DNA of 48,384 bases from Dechloromonas sp. (GTDB lineage: Bacteria; Pseudomonadota; Gammaproteobacteria; Burkholderiales; Rhodocyclaceae): NCBI GenBank assembly GCA_017302355.1, contig JAFLDQ010000005.1, positions 1-48,384 on the forward strand. The letters are read 5' to 3'. Positions within the stretch are counted from its first letter, which is position 1; each line of letters starts with the position of its first letter. The notes under the pieces were generated by a model that ran no database searches, was not told the DNA's origin, and worked only from the letters and a program-made list of their open reading frames with translations. The translations under genes and the position numbers were made by a program. Positions 1 through 10,304 of this stretch are shown here, piece after piece.

Positions 1-147
1 GGTGTGGGCGGCGCCGGTGCTGTTGAGGGTCAGGTGCTCGAAACCGTTGGTGGTCACACCGGGGGCAGTGATACCGGAGGTGTTCTGGCCGATGTTCAGT
101 CTACCGACCTGGACATTGGGTGAGCTGCTGACGGCGCCCGGCGTCAC
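1..147 (-). CDS. Possible fragment of a surface/S-layer-like repeat protein, cut by the window edge
   Basis: Read on the minus strand, this edge stays open and encodes a Thr/Asn/Gly-rich stretch containing NTSGITAPG and FEHLTLNSTG. That composition is typical of the beta-roll-like repeats in secreted S-layer and RTX-type proteins. The only in-frame start after the upstream stop is a GTG at 147, which is an odd place for such a protein to begin, so this may be a broken or misassembled piece. The plus strand has a 40-codon frame ending TGA at 121-123 that looks less protein-like. A stem-loop (135-143 pairing with 158-166) follows. Identity is a guess from composition. Confidence 0.3.
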   Translation of the reverse strand, partial: MTPGAVSSSPNVQVGRLNIGQNTSGITAPGVTTNGFEHLTLNSTGAAHT

Positions 148-308
148 GCGCGGATGGCGCCGGGCGGGATGAGCGTCATCCCGTGGTGAGCCTCATCCTC
201 TGCCCGCCACCCGGACAAGTCCTGCAGATCAACGAGCGGTACGTGTCATGGCAAGACCGCGACGCTGTGGCAAGATCGCCCCTGCGTGACAGCCCCACCG
301 GAGCAGAC

Positions 309-1166
309 ATGACCCCGATCGATCTCGACCACCTGCGCACCTGGATCGGCCACACCCGCAGCGACGAAGACCTCATCGCCGCCCGCCACGCCCGCCTGAT
401 GGCCGCAACCGTCGACCATCCGGGCCCCGGGCGCCTGCGCGACGGCGAGCCGCTGCCGCCGCTGTGGCACTGGCTTTATTTCCTCGAAGGCTTGCCATCG
501 GGCGAACTCGGGCGCGACGGCCACCCGGCGCGCGGCGGTTTCCTGCCGCCGGTGCCGCTCGCCAACCGGATGTGGGCGGGCGGCCGGCTCTCGTTTCTTC
601 GTCCGCTGCCGATCGGCGCACGCATCCGCAAGACCTCGCGCGTTCTGGCGGTGGACCACAAGAAGGGGCGGGCCGGCGACCTGGTCTTCGTCACCGTCCT
701 CCACGAACTGGCGGCGCTGTCCGGCGAACTGCTGGTGCGCGAGGAGCACGACATCGTGTACAAGGACGCTTCGCCGCCGCCTGCCGGGGGCGGCGAAGAT
801 CGCAGCGAGCCGTTGGCCGCGGGCGCCTGCAGCCGGCCCTTCGCGCCGGATTCGACGACGCTGTTCCGCTATTCGGCGCTGACCTTCAACGGCCACCGCA
901 TCCACTACGACCAGGATTACTGCCGCAACGTCGAGGGCTACGCGAATCTGGTCATCCACGGGCCGTTGACCGCGACGATGCTCGCCGGCTTCGCCGAGCA
1001 GGCGGGCGGGCGGCAATTGCGCGAGTTTTCCTACCGCGGGCTGCGCCCGGCGCTGCTCGGCGAGGCGCTGACGCTCGCTGCCGAGTTCGCCGGGGACGAG
1101 GCGACGCTGACCGCCCGCCTGGCCAGCGGGGCGCCGAGCATGCGCGCCGAGGTCCGCTTCGCGTAG
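309..1166 (+). CDS. MaoC/FAS1-like acyl-CoA hydratase (mesaconyl/itaconyl-CoA hydratase type)
   Basis: 285 aa. It resembles the long double-hotdog hydratases related to mesaconyl-C4-CoA or itaconyl-CoA hydratase and the FAS1-like dehydratase domain. Visible signatures are the N-terminal WHWLYFLEGLP and GGFLPPVPLANRMWAGG segments and a C-terminal hydratase-2-type motif, NGHRIHYDQDYC followed by GYANLVIHGPL. Such enzymes add water to or remove it from short unsaturated CoA thioesters. The exact substrate cannot be read from sequence. The ATG at 309 is preferred over an upstream frame extension because a CGGAG Shine-Dalgarno lies just before it and the conserved region starts there. A stem-loop at 1192-1212 follows the gene and could terminate it. 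Confidence 0.8.
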   Translation: MTPIDLDHLRTWIGHTRSDEDLIAARHARLMAATVDHPGPGRLRDGEPLPPLWHWLYFLEGLPSGELGRDGHPARGGFLPPVPLANRMWAGGRLSFLRPLPIGARIRKTSRVLAVDHKKGRAGDLVFVTVLHELAALSGELLVREEHDIVYKDASPPPAGGGEDRSEPLAAGACSRPFAPDSTTLFRYSALTFNGHRIHYDQDYCRNVEGYANLVIHGPLTATMLAGFAEQAGGRQLREFSYRGLRPALLGEALTLAAEFAGDEATLTARLASGAPSMRAEVRFA

Positions 1167-1191
1167 GCTGCGAGGTTTCCGCCGGCGTGTT

Positions 1192-1212
1192 CAGCGGGGC
1201 CGGTTCCCGCTG
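1192..1212 (+). terminator. Stem-loop after the hydratase gene
   Basis: CAGCGGG (1192-1198) pairs with CCCGCTG (1206-1212) and is followed by TGTTTG. The poor T-run makes it only a moderate terminator. It sits between two convergent genes. Confidence 0.45.
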
Positions 1213-1237
1213 TGTTTGATCCCGGCTCAGTCAGCTA

Positions 1238-1939
1238 TTAGTCGACCCGGGGCGTTGCCTTGAAGTGCAAATCGGTTTCGTGACGCACTTCGGGCCAGAT
1301 ATCCACAACTTCGCCATGATCGAAGAAGACTCTGCCATAGGAGTTTCCAGCATCGGTCTTCATGCTTCCATACTTTGCGTCGAATCCACCTACCTTGAGC
1401 TTATCCGTGCAGTAGCTCCGCAACGTAGAAATCATCACCGGCTCTTCCTGCCTCTCCAGCTTTAGGAATGCGCCAAGAATCTTACTACAGGCTTGGTCGG
1501 GACGTTTCGCCCACAATTCGATTCGACCAAGTTTCCGAAATTCACCGTTACCGAGCGCCCTTTCTTCCCCGGACCGGACGATACCTTCCGCTTTGGCCCG
1601 AGGTATTTTCGCATCGTACGCAACGTGACAGGGATGGCAGAGAAATTTGAATGTCTTCTCAATGGGCAGATGACTCTCAAGGATCTGCTTCTCCACCTGT
1701 TCAAGCTCACACTCCAGCAAATTCTCGGCGGTCTTGTATTGAACCAATACCGCTTCAATGATTTCTCGCCGTCCGCGCCCATGCACATGAGCCGACTGGA
1801 GTTCGGCCTTGTCTCCGCATTTCTCGCAAATGCCGTTGCGGTTCTTCCGGTGAGGCGCTGCAGTCAAATTGACTATATTGCGAATTCGCGGCCCCACAAA
1901 ATGGTGAAACTCTTGGATCGTACCGGTGAATTTGGCCAT
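1238..1939 (-). CDS. HNH-family nuclease-like protein
   Basis: 233 aa, not assigned to a named family. It carries a treble-clef HNH arrangement: CEKCG, then LQSAHVHGRGR (a His pair followed by basic residues), and further on CHPCH. The two CxxC-like pairs would hold structural zinc and the AHVHGRG histidine would be catalytic. Base composition is visibly richer in A and T than rhlE and the surrounding genes, suggesting recent acquisition. It starts 20 bp after the rhlE stop, in the same direction, with only a weak ribosome site. A role in defence or as a solitary homing-type nuclease is possible, but nothing next to it (no methylase or intron) supports a specific one. Confidence 0.65.
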   Translation of the reverse strand: MAKFTGTIQEFHHFVGPRIRNIVNLTAAPHRKNRNGICEKCGDKAELQSAHVHGRGRREIIEAVLVQYKTAENLLECELEQVEKQILESHLPIEKTFKFLCHPCHVAYDAKIPRAKAEGIVRSGEERALGNGEFRKLGRIELWAKRPDQACSKILGAFLKLERQEEPVMISTLRSYCTDKLKVGGFDAKYGSMKTDAGNSYGRVFFDHGEVVDIWPEVRHETDLHFKATPRVD

Positions 1940-1959
1940 GGATTCTCGCAGTCTGTCCG

Positions 1960-3255
1960 CTACCTATGCCGGCTGCCGCTGTGGTGCTGTTGCGGTCGAC
2001 CGGAATTTCTGCCCAATTTCGACGCTTGTGTCCCCGGCTGGGCCTGGCCGTGAGCCGGCTGCAGCTTGCGTGGGCCGTGCGGCGGCGGCGCCGGGCGCGG
2101 CGTAGCGACCGCCGCCGGCGCGAAGCCCGCGATGACGACGCGTTCCAGCGTGCGCCGGATCAGCTTCTCGATGTCCTTCAGCTGCGGGCGCTCGTCGTGG
2201 CAGACCAGCGAGATGGCGTCGCCGTCCATGCCGGCGCGGCCGGTGCGGCCGATGCGGTGCACGTAGTCCTCGGGGACGCTGGGCAGCTCGTAGTTGATGA
2301 CGCAGGGCAGCGCGTCGATGTCCAGGCCGCGCGCCGCGATGTCGGTGGCGACCAGCGCGACCAGCTTGCCGTCCTTGAATTCCGACAGCGCCCGCGTGCG
2401 CGCCCCCTGCGACTTGTTGCCGTGCAGCGCGGCCGACCGGATGCCGGCCTTGTCCAGCGTGCGCGCCAGCGCGTCGGCGCCATGCTTGGTGCGGGCGAAG
2501 ACCAGCACCTGGTGCAGGCCGTGCGTCTCAAACAGGTGCTTGAGCAGTTCCTTCTTCTCTTCGCGGTTGCACTCGATGACCTTCTGCGTGACGGTCGCTG
2601 CCGCCGTGTTGCGCGGGGCGACGTCGACCGCCACCGGCTGGTGCAGCAGGCCGCTGGCCAGCTCGCGGATTTCCGGCGAGAAGGTGGCGGAGAACATCAG
2701 GTTCTGCCGTTGCTTGGGCAGCAGCGCGATGATCCTGCGGATATCGCGGATGAAGCCCATGTCGAGCATGCGGTCGGCTTCGTCGAGGACGAAAATCTCG
2801 ATGCCGGACAGGTCGACCGTGCGTTGCTGAACGTGGTCGAGCAGGCGCCCCGGCGTGGCGACGAGGATGTCGACGCCGCGCCGCAGGCCGGCGATCTGCG
2901 GGTTGATGCCGACGCCGCCAAAGACGGCCAGCGACTGGACCGGCAGATGCTTGCCGTAGGTGCGCACGCTCTCCTCGACCTGGATCGCCAGCTCGCGCGT
3001 CGGCGCCAGGACCAGCACGCGCGGCGTGCGGGCGACGCGGGTCAGGCGGCCGTTGGCGCCAGCGGCCAAGCGATGCAGGATGGGCAGCGTGAAACCGGCG
3101 GTCTTGCCGGTGCCGGTCTGCGCCGTGGCCATCAGGTCGTGGCCGGCGAGCACGGCGGGAATCGCCTGCTGCTGGATGGGAGTCGGCGTGTCGTAGCCCT
3201 GTTCGGCGACGGCGCGCTGGATTTCGGCCATCAGGCCAAGGTCGGAAAAATGCAT
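1960..3255 (-). CDS. rhlE: DEAD-box ATP-dependent RNA helicase, RhlE type
   Basis: 431 aa. All helicase motifs are visible: the Q motif ([14 protein letters not shown]), motif I (AQTGTGKT), [13 protein letters not shown], the DEAD box (VLDEAD), SAT (FSATF), [10 protein letters not shown] and [10 protein letters not shown]. RhlE proteins unwind RNA in ribosome maturation and mRNA turnover. The C-terminal tail is basic and rich in Pro, Gln and His, as is usual for RNA-binding tails. The ATG at 3255 is chosen because GGAG lies seven bases upstream and the protein then begins MHFSDLGL, the normal family start. The six-codon upstream extension has no such support. Confidence 0.93.
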   Translation of the reverse strand: MHFSDLGLMAEIQRAVAEQGYDTPTPIQQQAIPAVLAGHDLMATAQTGTGKTAGFTLPILHRLAAGANGRLTRVARTPRVLVLAPTRELAIQVEESVRTYGKHLPVQSLAVFGGVGINPQIAGLRRGVDILVATPGRLLDHVQQRTVDLSGIEIFVLDEADRMLDMGFIRDIRRIIALLPKQRQNLMFSATFSPEIRELASGLLHQPVAVDVAPRNTAAATVTQKVIECNREEKKELLKHLFETHGLHQVLVFARTKHGADALARTLDKAGIRSAALHGNKSQGARTRALSEFKDGKLVALVATDIAARGLDIDALPCVINYELPSVPEDYVHRIGRTGRAGMDGDAISLVCHDERPQLKDIEKLIRRTLERVVIAGFAPAAVATPRPAPPPHGPRKLQPAHGQAQPGTQASKLGRNSGRPQQHHSGSRHR

Positions 3256-3304
3256 GGGAACTCCGTGGCGCAACGCCCGGCCGCCGCCGGGCGCCGCCAG
3301 AATG

Positions 3305-4486
3305 TCAGATGAGGGAGAGACCGCGTTCGAGGTCGGCCTGCAGGTCTTCCACCGCTTCGAGACCGACGGCGATGCGCAGCAGGCCTTCGCCGATGCCGGC
3401 GGCGGCCCGGGCTTCCGGGGTGATGCGGCCGTGCGTGGTCGAGGCGGGATGGGTGATGGTGGTCTTGGTGTCGCCGAGGTTGGCGGTGATCGACAGCAGG
3501 CGGCAGTGGTCGACGACCGTCCACGCCTGCTCGCGGGCGCCCTTCACCTCGAACGAGACGATGGCGCCGCCGCCCTTTTGCTGCCGCTGCGCCAGATCGT
3601 ATTGCGGGTGCGACGGCAGGCCGGGATAGAAGACCCGCGCCACCTTCGGGTGCGCTTCGAGCCAGCCCGCCAGTTGCAGGGCCTTGGCCGACTGCGCCTC
3701 GACGCGGAGCTTGAGCGTTTCCAGACCCTTGAGCAGGACCCAGGCGTTGAAGGCCGAAAGCGTCGGGCCGGCGGTGCGCAGGTACTTGAAGACCTCCTCG
3801 GTCAGCCGCCGGGGGCCGCACACGGCGCCGCCGAGCACGCGGCCCTGGCCGTCGAGGTACTTGGTCGCCGAATGGACGACGAGGTCGGCGCCGAGGTCGA
3901 GCGGGCGCTGCTGGATGGGGGTGCAGAAGCAGTTGTCGACGGCGACCAGGATGCCCCGCGCCCGGGCGGTTGCGGTCAACGCCGAAATATCGGCGATTTC
4001 CGTCAGCGGGTTGGACGGCGTTTCGAGGAAGAACAGCTTGGTTTCCGGACGGATCGCCGCTTCCCAGGCCGCAGGATCGGTCTGCGGCACGAAGGTGGTG
4101 GCGATGCCGGTGCGCGCCAGGATGTTCGAGAACAACTGGACGGTGGCGCCGAACAGGCCGCTGGAAGCGACGATGTGGTCGCCGTTCTTCAGGTGCGCCA
4201 GCACCAGCGCCATGATCGCCGCCATGCCGCTGGCCGTGGCGACGCAGTCCTCGGCCCCCTCCAGCGCGGCGAGGCGCTCCTCGAACATGGTCACCGTCGG
4301 GTTGGAGAAGCGCGAATAGACGTTGCCCTCCTCCTCGCCGGAAAACCGGCGGGCGGCCTGCGCGGCGCTCTGGAAGACGAAGCTGGAGGTCAGGTAGAGC
4401 GCCTCGGAATGCTCGCCGAACTGGCTGCGCTCCTGGCCGGCGCGCACGGCCAGGGTTTCCGGGCGAAAGTTCGGCGCGTCCGGCAT
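3305..4486 (-). CDS. metZ: O-succinylhomoserine sulfhydrylase
   Basis: 393 aa, a PLP-dependent Cys/Met-metabolism enzyme that makes homocysteine from O-succinylhomoserine and sulfide. The PLP lysine lies in [10 protein letters not shown]. Other family marks are YSRFSNPTV near residue 57 and [10 protein letters not shown]. MetZ is preferred over MetB or MetY because of the ca. 390-residue length and the purF-metZ gene order common in beta- and gammaproteobacteria. The ATG shares its A with the purF stop (TGATG), so translation is probably coupled. Confidence 0.9.
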   Translation of the reverse strand: MPDAPNFRPETLAVRAGQERSQFGEHSEALYLTSSFVFQSAAQAARRFSGEEEGNVYSRFSNPTVTMFEERLAALEGAEDCVATASGMAAIMALVLAHLKNGDHIVASSGLFGATVQLFSNILARTGIATTFVPQTDPAAWEAAIRPETKLFFLETPSNPLTEIADISALTATARARGILVAVDNCFCTPIQQRPLDLGADLVVHSATKYLDGQGRVLGGAVCGPRRLTEEVFKYLRTAGPTLSAFNAWVLLKGLETLKLRVEAQSAKALQLAGWLEAHPKVARVFYPGLPSHPQYDLAQRQQKGGGAIVSFEVKGAREQAWTVVDHCRLLSITANLGDTKTTITHPASTTHGRITPEARAAAGIGEGLLRIAVGLEAVEDLQADLERGLSLI

Positions 4487-6030
4487 CAGTCCTGGCCGGC
4501 CGATGCCAGTTGCAGAACGAGCTGCTGGGCCGGCTGGCCGTCGCCATCGCCGTCGTCGTCATGGTCAGGCGACTTCTTGTCGCGACTGCCTTCGATGGCA
4601 TCGAGGTAGTGTTCGTCAACATCGCCGGTGATGTAGCAACCGTCAAAGCAGGAGGAATCGAAATCCGTCAGGTCGTAGCGGATGCCGGTCACCGACTGCT
4701 TGAGCGCCGCGAGATCCTGATAGACCAGCGCATCGGCGCCGATCTCGCGGGCGATGCCGTCGTCGGTACGGCCGGTGGCGATCAGTTCGGCGCGTGTCGG
4801 CATGTCGATGCCATAGACGTTGGGAAAGCGCACCGGCGGCGCCGCCGACGCGAAGTACACCTTGACCGCGCCGGCGGCCCGAGCCATCTCGACGATCTCG
4901 CGGCTGGTCGTGCCGCGGACGATCGAGTCATCGACCAGCAGCACGCGCTTGCCGCGGAATTCCTGGCCGACGGTGTTGAGCTTCTGGCGCACCGACTTCT
5001 TGCGCATCGACTGGCCGGGCATGATGAAGGTGCGCCCGACGTAGCGGTTCTTGACGAAGCCTTCGCGGAACGGGATACCCAGCGCCTGCGCCAGCTGCAT
5101 GGCCGAGGGCCGGCTCGAGTCGGGGATCGGGATGACCGCGTCGATCTGGTCGACCGGAATGTTCCGGCGCACCTTCTCGGCGAGCAGTTCGCCCATCGCC
5201 AGACGCGCTTCGTATACCGAGACGCCGTCGATGACCGAATCGGGTCGCGCCAGATAGACGTATTCGAAGATGCACGGCGCGTAGGTCGGCTGCTGCGCGC
5301 ACTGCAGGCTGTGGAACTCGTGGTTGAGATCGACGAACACCGCCTCGCCCGGTTCGACATCGCGAATCATCTCGAATCCCAGGGTATCGAGCGCCACCGA
5401 TTCGGAGGCGACCAGGTATTCGGTCCCGGTTTCCGTCTCGTTCTTGCCATAGACCAGCGGGCGGATGCCGTGGGGATCGCGGAAGGCGAGCAATCCGTAG
5501 CCGGCGATCAGCGCCACCACCGCATAGGCGCCCCGGCAGCGGCGATGGACGCCGGCGACCGCCTGGAAGATGCTCTCGACATCGAGTTCGTAGCCATGCG
5601 CCGCCGCCTGCAGTTCGTGCGCCAGGACATTGAGCAGGACTTCGGAATCCGAATTGGTATTGATGTGGCGGCGGTCGAGACGGAACATCTCGCCCTTCAG
5701 CTGCTCGGCGTTGGTCAGGTTGCCATTGTGGCCGAGGACGATGCCGAAAGGCGAATTGACGTAGAAGGGTTGCGCCTCGGCAAAGTTGTAGGCCGAGCCG
5801 GCGGTCGGATAGCGCACATGGCCGATCCCCCAGTTGCCGGGCAAGGCGCGCATGTTGCGGGTGCGGAAGACGTCGCGGACCAGCCCCGGTCCCTTGTGCA
5901 GGTTGAACGTGTTTCCTTCCGCCGTGGCTATGCCTGCAGCATCCTGACCGCGATGCTGCAGGACCATCAGGCCGTCGTAGAGCAGCTGGTTGACCGGCGA
6001 TGTCGCCACCACACCAAGAATCCCGCACAT
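4486..6030 (-). CDS. purF: Amidophosphoribosyltransferase
   Basis: 514 aa. First committed step of purine synthesis: PRPP plus glutamine gives phosphoribosylamine. The N-terminal Ntn-glutaminase domain begins MCGILGVV with the catalytic Cys2 exposed (no propeptide, as in E. coli PurF). The C-terminal phosphoribosyltransferase domain carries the PRPP-binding motif [13 protein letters not shown]. It follows cvpA with a 12-bp gap, the classic cvpA-purF pair, and overlaps metZ by one base. The C-terminal tail is rich in Asp and Gly and looks non-conserved. Confidence 0.96.
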   Translation of the reverse strand: MCGILGVVATSPVNQLLYDGLMVLQHRGQDAAGIATAEGNTFNLHKGPGLVRDVFRTRNMRALPGNWGIGHVRYPTAGSAYNFAEAQPFYVNSPFGIVLGHNGNLTNAEQLKGEMFRLDRRHINTNSDSEVLLNVLAHELQAAAHGYELDVESIFQAVAGVHRRCRGAYAVVALIAGYGLLAFRDPHGIRPLVYGKNETETGTEYLVASESVALDTLGFEMIRDVEPGEAVFVDLNHEFHSLQCAQQPTYAPCIFEYVYLARPDSVIDGVSVYEARLAMGELLAEKVRRNIPVDQIDAVIPIPDSSRPSAMQLAQALGIPFREGFVKNRYVGRTFIMPGQSMRKKSVRQKLNTVGQEFRGKRVLLVDDSIVRGTTSREIVEMARAAGAVKVYFASAAPPVRFPNVYGIDMPTRAELIATGRTDDGIAREIGADALVYQDLAALKQSVTGIRYDLTDFDSSCFDGCYITGDVDEHYLDAIEGSRDKKSPDHDDDGDGDGQPAQQLVLQLASAGQD

Positions 6031-6042
6031 AGTCCTATCCGC

Positions 6043-6534
6043 CTAACTGAACCGAATTCGCTTTGCCAGATCGTCGGGCATCCACGGCCTCGCCGCCAGC
6101 ACGGCCGTCTGCAAGGGTGGCGCCAGCGTCGCCTGCTTCCACCAGACCTGCTGCGGCGCCGCGGTCATGCCACCGATTGCAACCAGGATCATGACCAGCA
6201 GAACGCCGCGGGCCAGGCCGAAGATCATGCCCAGCAGACGATCCGAGAGGCTCAGCCCCAACGCCTTGACCATGCTGCGTACGGCCAGCCGCACCACCGA
6301 CATCGCTACCAGCACCCCGGCAAAGACCAGTGCGCAACCGGCCAGGGCGCGCACTGCCGGATCGGCGATGCCGCCGAAGGCCAGCTGTCCGCTCTGCTCC
6401 CCGAACTCCAGCGCGGCCATGAAGGCCAGCACCCAGGCCGCCAGAGCCATCATTTCACTGACCACGCCGCGCCACAGTCCCAGCACCAGCGACAATGCCA
6501 CGATACCAAGCACGACATAGTCGAAAACCGCCAT
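6043..6534 (-). CDS. cvpA: CvpA family inner-membrane protein
   Basis: 163 aa with four hydrophobic segments in the first 120 residues, e.g. DYVVLGIVALSLVLGLWRG, matching the colicin V production protein family. The family sits in the inner membrane next to purF; its molecular role is still not well defined, although envelope-stress roles are known. The ATG at 6534 shares its A with the dedD stop (TGATG) and is preferred over the GTG one codon earlier. Confidence 0.88.
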   Translation of the reverse strand: MAVFDYVVLGIVALSLVLGLWRGVVSEMMALAAWVLAFMAALEFGEQSGQLAFGGIADPAVRALAGCALVFAGVLVAMSVVRLAVRSMVKALGLSLSDRLLGMIFGLARGVLLVMILVAIGGMTAAPQQVWWKQATLAPPLQTAVLAARPWMPDDLAKRIRFS

Positions 6535-7334
6535 CACTTGCCCGAGATCACGCCCGAAACGCCGGCCTGCTTCATCTTCTCGAGCGCCTGCTCGGCCGCT
6601 TCGCGGCTGGCGAACGGCCCGGCCCGCACCCGGGTCTTCTTGCCTCCCGGCGTATCGAGCGGCTCGACATAGCTTTTGACCCCCTTGTCGGAAAGCTTGC
6701 CCCGGAGGGTCTTGACGTTGTCCTCATTGGCGAAGGCGCCGATCATGATGACGAATTCGCCCGTCCTTGCCGGCGCCGCCGGTGGCGGCGCCGTCTGACC
6801 GGCAAGGATGGCCGCCGCCCGCCTGGCTTCCGCCGCCGACTCTGCGGCCGCGGATTTCTCCGGAGCCTTTTCCGGCTTGGGCGCGGGCTTTTCGGGCGCC
6901 TTGTCGGGGGTCTTTTCCGGCTTGACGGGAGGTTTCTCGGTCTTTGCCGGCGCTTTTTCCGGCGGCTTTTCCGCCGACTTCCCGGCGGCCTTCTCCTCGG
7001 GCTTTTCCCTGGCGACCTCGGACGGCTTGACCGCGGGCTTCACCGCCCCGGTCTCGCCGGATTCCTTCCCGGCGGGCGTCGGCGACTTGCTCTCGGCGGC
7101 CTGCTCGGCGGGCTTCGCCGCCGGTTTCTCCACCGGGGTCACGGCAAACTTCGGCGCAAACGGCTTCTCATCCTGCCCCGGTATGCGGATTTCAACGTCC
7201 CGGACCGTCTGCCGCGGCTCGTGATCCATGACCATCGGCAGAACCACGGCGACCACCGAAGCAAAGACCACCGCGCCGACCAGCCGGCGGCGGGCGACTT
7301 TCCTGAGCTTGGACTGAACGTCGTTGTCTTCCAT
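6534..7334 (-). CDS. dedD: SPOR-domain cell-division protein, DedD-like
   Basis: 266 aa. A short cytoplasmic N-terminus is followed by one membrane segment (about residues 18-36, LVGAVVFASVVAVVLPMVM). A long Lys/Pro/Glu/Ala-rich periplasmic linker spans roughly residues 55-180, and a C-terminal SPOR domain follows (about 188-266, containing GEFVIMIGAFANEDN and TRVRAGPFASREAAE). SPOR domains bind denuded glycan strands at the septum. The position between folC and cvpA is the standard dedD locus. The stop overlaps the cvpA start. Confidence 0.88.
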   Translation of the reverse strand: MEDNDVQSKLRKVARRRLVGAVVFASVVAVVLPMVMDHEPRQTVRDVEIRIPGQDEKPFAPKFAVTPVEKPAAKPAEQAAESKSPTPAGKESGETGAVKPAVKPSEVAREKPEEKAAGKSAEKPPEKAPAKTEKPPVKPEKTPDKAPEKPAPKPEKAPEKSAAAESAAEARRAAAILAGQTAPPPAAPARTGEFVIMIGAFANEDNVKTLRGKLSDKGVKSYVEPLDTPGGKKTRVRAGPFASREAAEQALEKMKQAGVSGVISGK

Positions 7335-7336
7335 GA

Positions 7337-8635
7337 CTAGTGCTTCGCACGCAGCGCTTCGAGGGCTCCGGCCACCGTTAAGAAGGATCCGAAAACGATA
7401 ATTCTATCACTTTCGGCGGCTTGTCCCCTGGCCGCCTGCATGGCAGCCCGCGGCGAGTCATGGCAGAAGATCCCGCCGCCCAGACGCGCATCGCCGATGA
7501 CGGCCGCCAGCGACTCCGCCGACGCGCCGCGCGGCCCGTCCAGCGTCGCCGCGTGCCAGCAATCGACCTTGTCCTTGAGCGGCTGGAGCGCGCCGCGGAT
7601 GTCCTTGTCGCCGAACATGCCGACCACCGCATGGGTGCGATCGAAGAAGCCCATGCTCGCGAGATTGTCGGCGAGGACCGCGATCGCCTGCGGGTTGTGC
7701 GCCACGTCGAGGACGATCGCCGGCCTGCCCGGGACCACCTGGAAGCGTCCGGGGAGTTCGGTCGCGATCAGTCCCGGGCGGATTGCCTGCATGGTCACCG
7801 GCAGCCTGTCGCCCAGGGCCTCCAGCGCCGCCAGGGCAACCGCCGCGTTGGACAACTGGGTCGCCCCGCGCAGGCCGGGATAGGCCAGCGACCGCTTCAC
7901 CACCCGGTCGCCCGACCGGCACCACCAGCGCCATTGCCGGCGATCCTCCGCGAGGCGCTCGAAGCCGAAATCGCGGCCGATCAGGCGCAGGTCGGCGCCG
8001 ATCGCCGCCGCATGGTCGACGAGCGTCCGCGGCGGGTTCGCATCGGCGCAGAATCCCGGCTTGCCGGCCCGGTAGATCCAGGCCTTCTCGAAACCGATGC
8101 GCGCGCGGTCCGGCCCCAGCCAGGCGGTATGGTCGATGGCCACCGTGGTGACGATGGAAACATCCGGTTCGTAGGCGTTGACCGCATCCAGCCGGCCGCC
8201 GAGGCCGACTTCGAGGATCGCCGCCTCGACCTTGGCGGCGGCAAAGACCTCCCACGCGGCCAGGGTGCCGAACTCGAAATAGGTCAGCGCGACATTGCCG
8301 GCATCCCGCCTGGCCGCCTCGACCCGGGCGAAGGCGGCGCACAGCGCCGTGTCGCTGGCCGGCCGGCCGTTCAGGCGCACGCGCTCGTTATAGGCCAGCA
8401 GGTGCGGCGAGGTGTAGCAGCCGACCCGGTAGCCGGCACGGTCGATGATGTTCTCCAGGTAGGCGCAGGTCGAACCCTTGCCGTTGGTGCCGCCGACGAT
8501 GACCACCGGGCAGCGCTGCCCCTGCCCGAGCGCCGACTTGACGCGCCGCATGCGCTCCAGCCCCAGTTCGACTCCTGCCTGCCCTTTCGGATGCAGGCTT
8601 TCGAGGTGTTGCAGCCAGTCTTCGAGGGTCTTCAA
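7337..8635 (-). CDS. folC: Bifunctional folylpolyglutamate / dihydrofolate synthase
   Basis: 432 aa. Adds glutamate to dihydropteroate and to folates. The P-loop GGTNGKGST lies near residue 50, and the Mur-ligase-like motifs [12 protein letters not shown] and VAHNPQA are present. The frame runs open far upstream through accD, but the family start is the TTG at 8635 ([12 protein letters not shown]). Its TTG overlaps the accD stop as TTGA, so the gene is probably translated by coupling. The accD-folC-dedD-cvpA-purF order is conserved in proteobacteria. Confidence 0.93.
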   Translation of the reverse strand: MKTLEDWLQHLESLHPKGQAGVELGLERMRRVKSALGQGQRCPVVIVGGTNGKGSTCAYLENIIDRAGYRVGCYTSPHLLAYNERVRLNGRPASDTALCAAFARVEAARRDAGNVALTYFEFGTLAAWEVFAAAKVEAAILEVGLGGRLDAVNAYEPDVSIVTTVAIDHTAWLGPDRARIGFEKAWIYRAGKPGFCADANPPRTLVDHAAAIGADLRLIGRDFGFERLAEDRRQWRWWCRSGDRVVKRSLAYPGLRGATQLSNAAVALAALEALGDRLPVTMQAIRPGLIATELPGRFQVVPGRPAIVLDVAHNPQAIAVLADNLASMGFFDRTHAVVGMFGDKDIRGALQPLKDKVDCWHAATLDGPRGASAESLAAVIGDARLGGGIFCHDSPRAAMQAARGQAAESDRIIVFGSFLTVAGALEALRAKH

Positions 8636-9501
8636 GCGGCGGCCGGCAGTTTTTGCAGCAGCGCGAGGACGCGGGCAACCTGGTCGCGCAACTGGCGACG
8701 GTCGACGATCATGTCGATGGCGCCCTTTTCGAGCAGGAATTCGGAACGCTGAAAGCCCTCCGGCAGCGTCTCGCGCACCGTCTGCTCGATGACGCGCGGG
8801 CCGGCGAATCCGATCAGCGCCTTCGGTTCGGCGATCACGACATCGCCGACGAAGGCAAAGGAAGCGGAGACGCCGCCCATCGTCGGGTCGGTCAGGATGG
8901 AAATGAACGGCTGCCCCGCCTGGGCGAGCCGGGTCAGCGCCGCCGTCGTCTTGGCCATCTGCATCAGCGAGAACAGACCTTCCTGCATGCGGGCGCCCCC
9001 CGAAGCGGAGATGCAGATGAACGGCATTCCCTGTTCGACCGCGGCGTTCACGCCCCGCACGAAGCGCTCCCCGAGCACCGAACCCATCGACCCGCCCATG
9101 AAGTCGAATTCGAAGGCGGCGGCAACCGCCGGCATGGTCTTGACGGCCCCCTGCATGCAGACCAGCGAGTCGCTCTCGCCGGTCGCCTGGCTGGCTTCCA
9201 TCAGGCGGTCGGGATAGCGCTTGGAATCCCTGAACTTCAGCGTGTCGACCGGAACGACCTCGGCGCCGATCTCGCTCCGGCCCTCCGCGTCGAGCAGGAG
9301 ATCGAGGCGTTTCCGGGAATCCAGGCGATTGTGGTGGCCGCACTTGGGGCACACCTGCAGATTCTTTTCCAGATCGGTGGCATAGAGCACCGCCTCGCAC
9401 GACGGGCATTTGCTCCACAACCCTTCGGGCAGCGCGCCGCGCCGTTGCGTCCCCTGTTCGCGCTTGATCTTGGGGGGCAGGAGTTTGGTCAGCCAGCTCA
9501 T
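8632..9501 (-). CDS. accD: Acetyl-CoA carboxylase carboxyltransferase subunit beta
   Basis: 289 aa. With AccA it transfers carboxyl from biotin to acetyl-CoA to form malonyl-CoA. The N-terminal zinc finger (CPSC at about residues 33-36, then CPKC at about 52-55) and crotonase-fold motifs such as [11 protein letters not shown] and [16 protein letters not shown] are complete. The ATG overlaps the trpA stop by four bases (ATGA) and the gene end overlaps folC. Confidence 0.96.
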   Translation of the reverse strand: MSWLTKLLPPKIKREQGTQRRGALPEGLWSKCPSCEAVLYATDLEKNLQVCPKCGHHNRLDSRKRLDLLLDAEGRSEIGAEVVPVDTLKFRDSKRYPDRLMEASQATGESDSLVCMQGAVKTMPAVAAAFEFDFMGGSMGSVLGERFVRGVNAAVEQGMPFICISASGGARMQEGLFSLMQMAKTTAALTRLAQAGQPFISILTDPTMGGVSASFAFVGDVVIAEPKALIGFAGPRVIEQTVRETLPEGFQRSEFLLEKGAIDMIVDRRQLRDQVARVLALLQKLPAAA

Positions 9502-10304
9502 TTCTTCACCTCATCGACGCCACGGCGAATGTCGGCGACCAGCGCCCTGACGTTGGCACAGGCCGTTTCCGCCGGCGATTTCTCGATCTCCTCGATGATC
9601 CGGCTGCCGACGACCACGGCATCGGCGATCCGGGCGATGCGCCCGGCGCTCACCGCGTCACGGATACCGAATCCGACCCCGACCGGCAGGCCCGTCTTCG
9701 CCCGGATCAGCGGCAGACGCCCGGCCAACGCCGCGATGTCGAGGTTGCCCGAACCGGTCACGCCGGCCAGCGAAACGTAATAGACATAGCCGCTGGCCAC
9801 GGCCGCGACCTGCTCGATGCGTGCCGCGGTCGACGTCGGCGCCAGCAGGAAAATGGGGTCCATGCCCCGCGCCTTGATGCTGGCGCCGAATGCCGCCGCC
9901 TCTTCCGGCGGGTAATCGACGACCAGCACGCCGTCGACGCCAGCCCGCGCGGCAGCGTCGGCGAAGCGCTCCAGACCCATCGCCTCGATCGGGTTGGCAT
10001 AACCCATCAGGACGACCGGCGTATTCTTGTCGGCGGCACGGAAGGCAAGCACCAGTTCGAGCACCTTCCTCAGGCTCATTCCCCTGGCCAGGGCGCGCTC
10101 GGAAGCACGCTGGATCGTCGGCCCGTCGGCCATCGGGTCGGAAAATGGCACGCCGAGTTCGACGATGTCGGCGCCGGCTTCGACCAGGGCGTGCATCAGC
10201 GGCACGGTCAACATCGCATCGGGATCGCCGGCGGTGATGAAGGGAATCAGCGCCGTGCGGCCTTCGCCAGCCAGGCGGTCGAAAACGGACTGGATGCGCG
10301 ACAT
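9498..10304 (-). CDS. trpA: Tryptophan synthase alpha chain
   Basis: 268 aa TIM-barrel enzyme that splits indole-3-glycerol phosphate into indole and glyceraldehyde-3-phosphate. The catalytic Glu is in [18 protein letters not shown], and the phosphate-binding GVGFGIRD motif is present. Its start overlaps the trpB stop by one base (TGATG), matching the tight alpha2-beta2 partnership. accD follows by a four-base overlap. Confidence 0.96.
   Translation of the reverse strand: MSRIQSVFDRLAGEGRTALIPFITAGDPDAMLTVPLMHALVEAGADIVELGVPFSDPMADGPTIQRASERALARGMSLRKVLELVLAFRAADKNTPVVLMGYANPIEAMGLERFADAAARAGVDGVLVVDYPPEEAAAFGASIKARGMDPIFLLAPTSTAARIEQVAAVASGYVYYVSLAGVTGSGNLDIAALAGRLPLIRAKTGLPVGVGFGIRDAVSAGRIARIADAVVVGSRIIEEIEKSPAETACANVRALVADIRRGVDEVKK

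Noticed and set aside
4510..6672. 720-codon plus-strand ORF opposite purF and cvpA
   Set aside because: Antisense shadow of high-GC genes; Arg/Asp/Gly/His-rich nonsense composition and purF is complete on the other strand.
7337..9418. Single 693-codon reading frame covering folC and part of accD
   Set aside because: Only the part from the TTG at 8635 is FolC; upstream codons are an out-of-frame reading of accD, so it is not a fusion protein.
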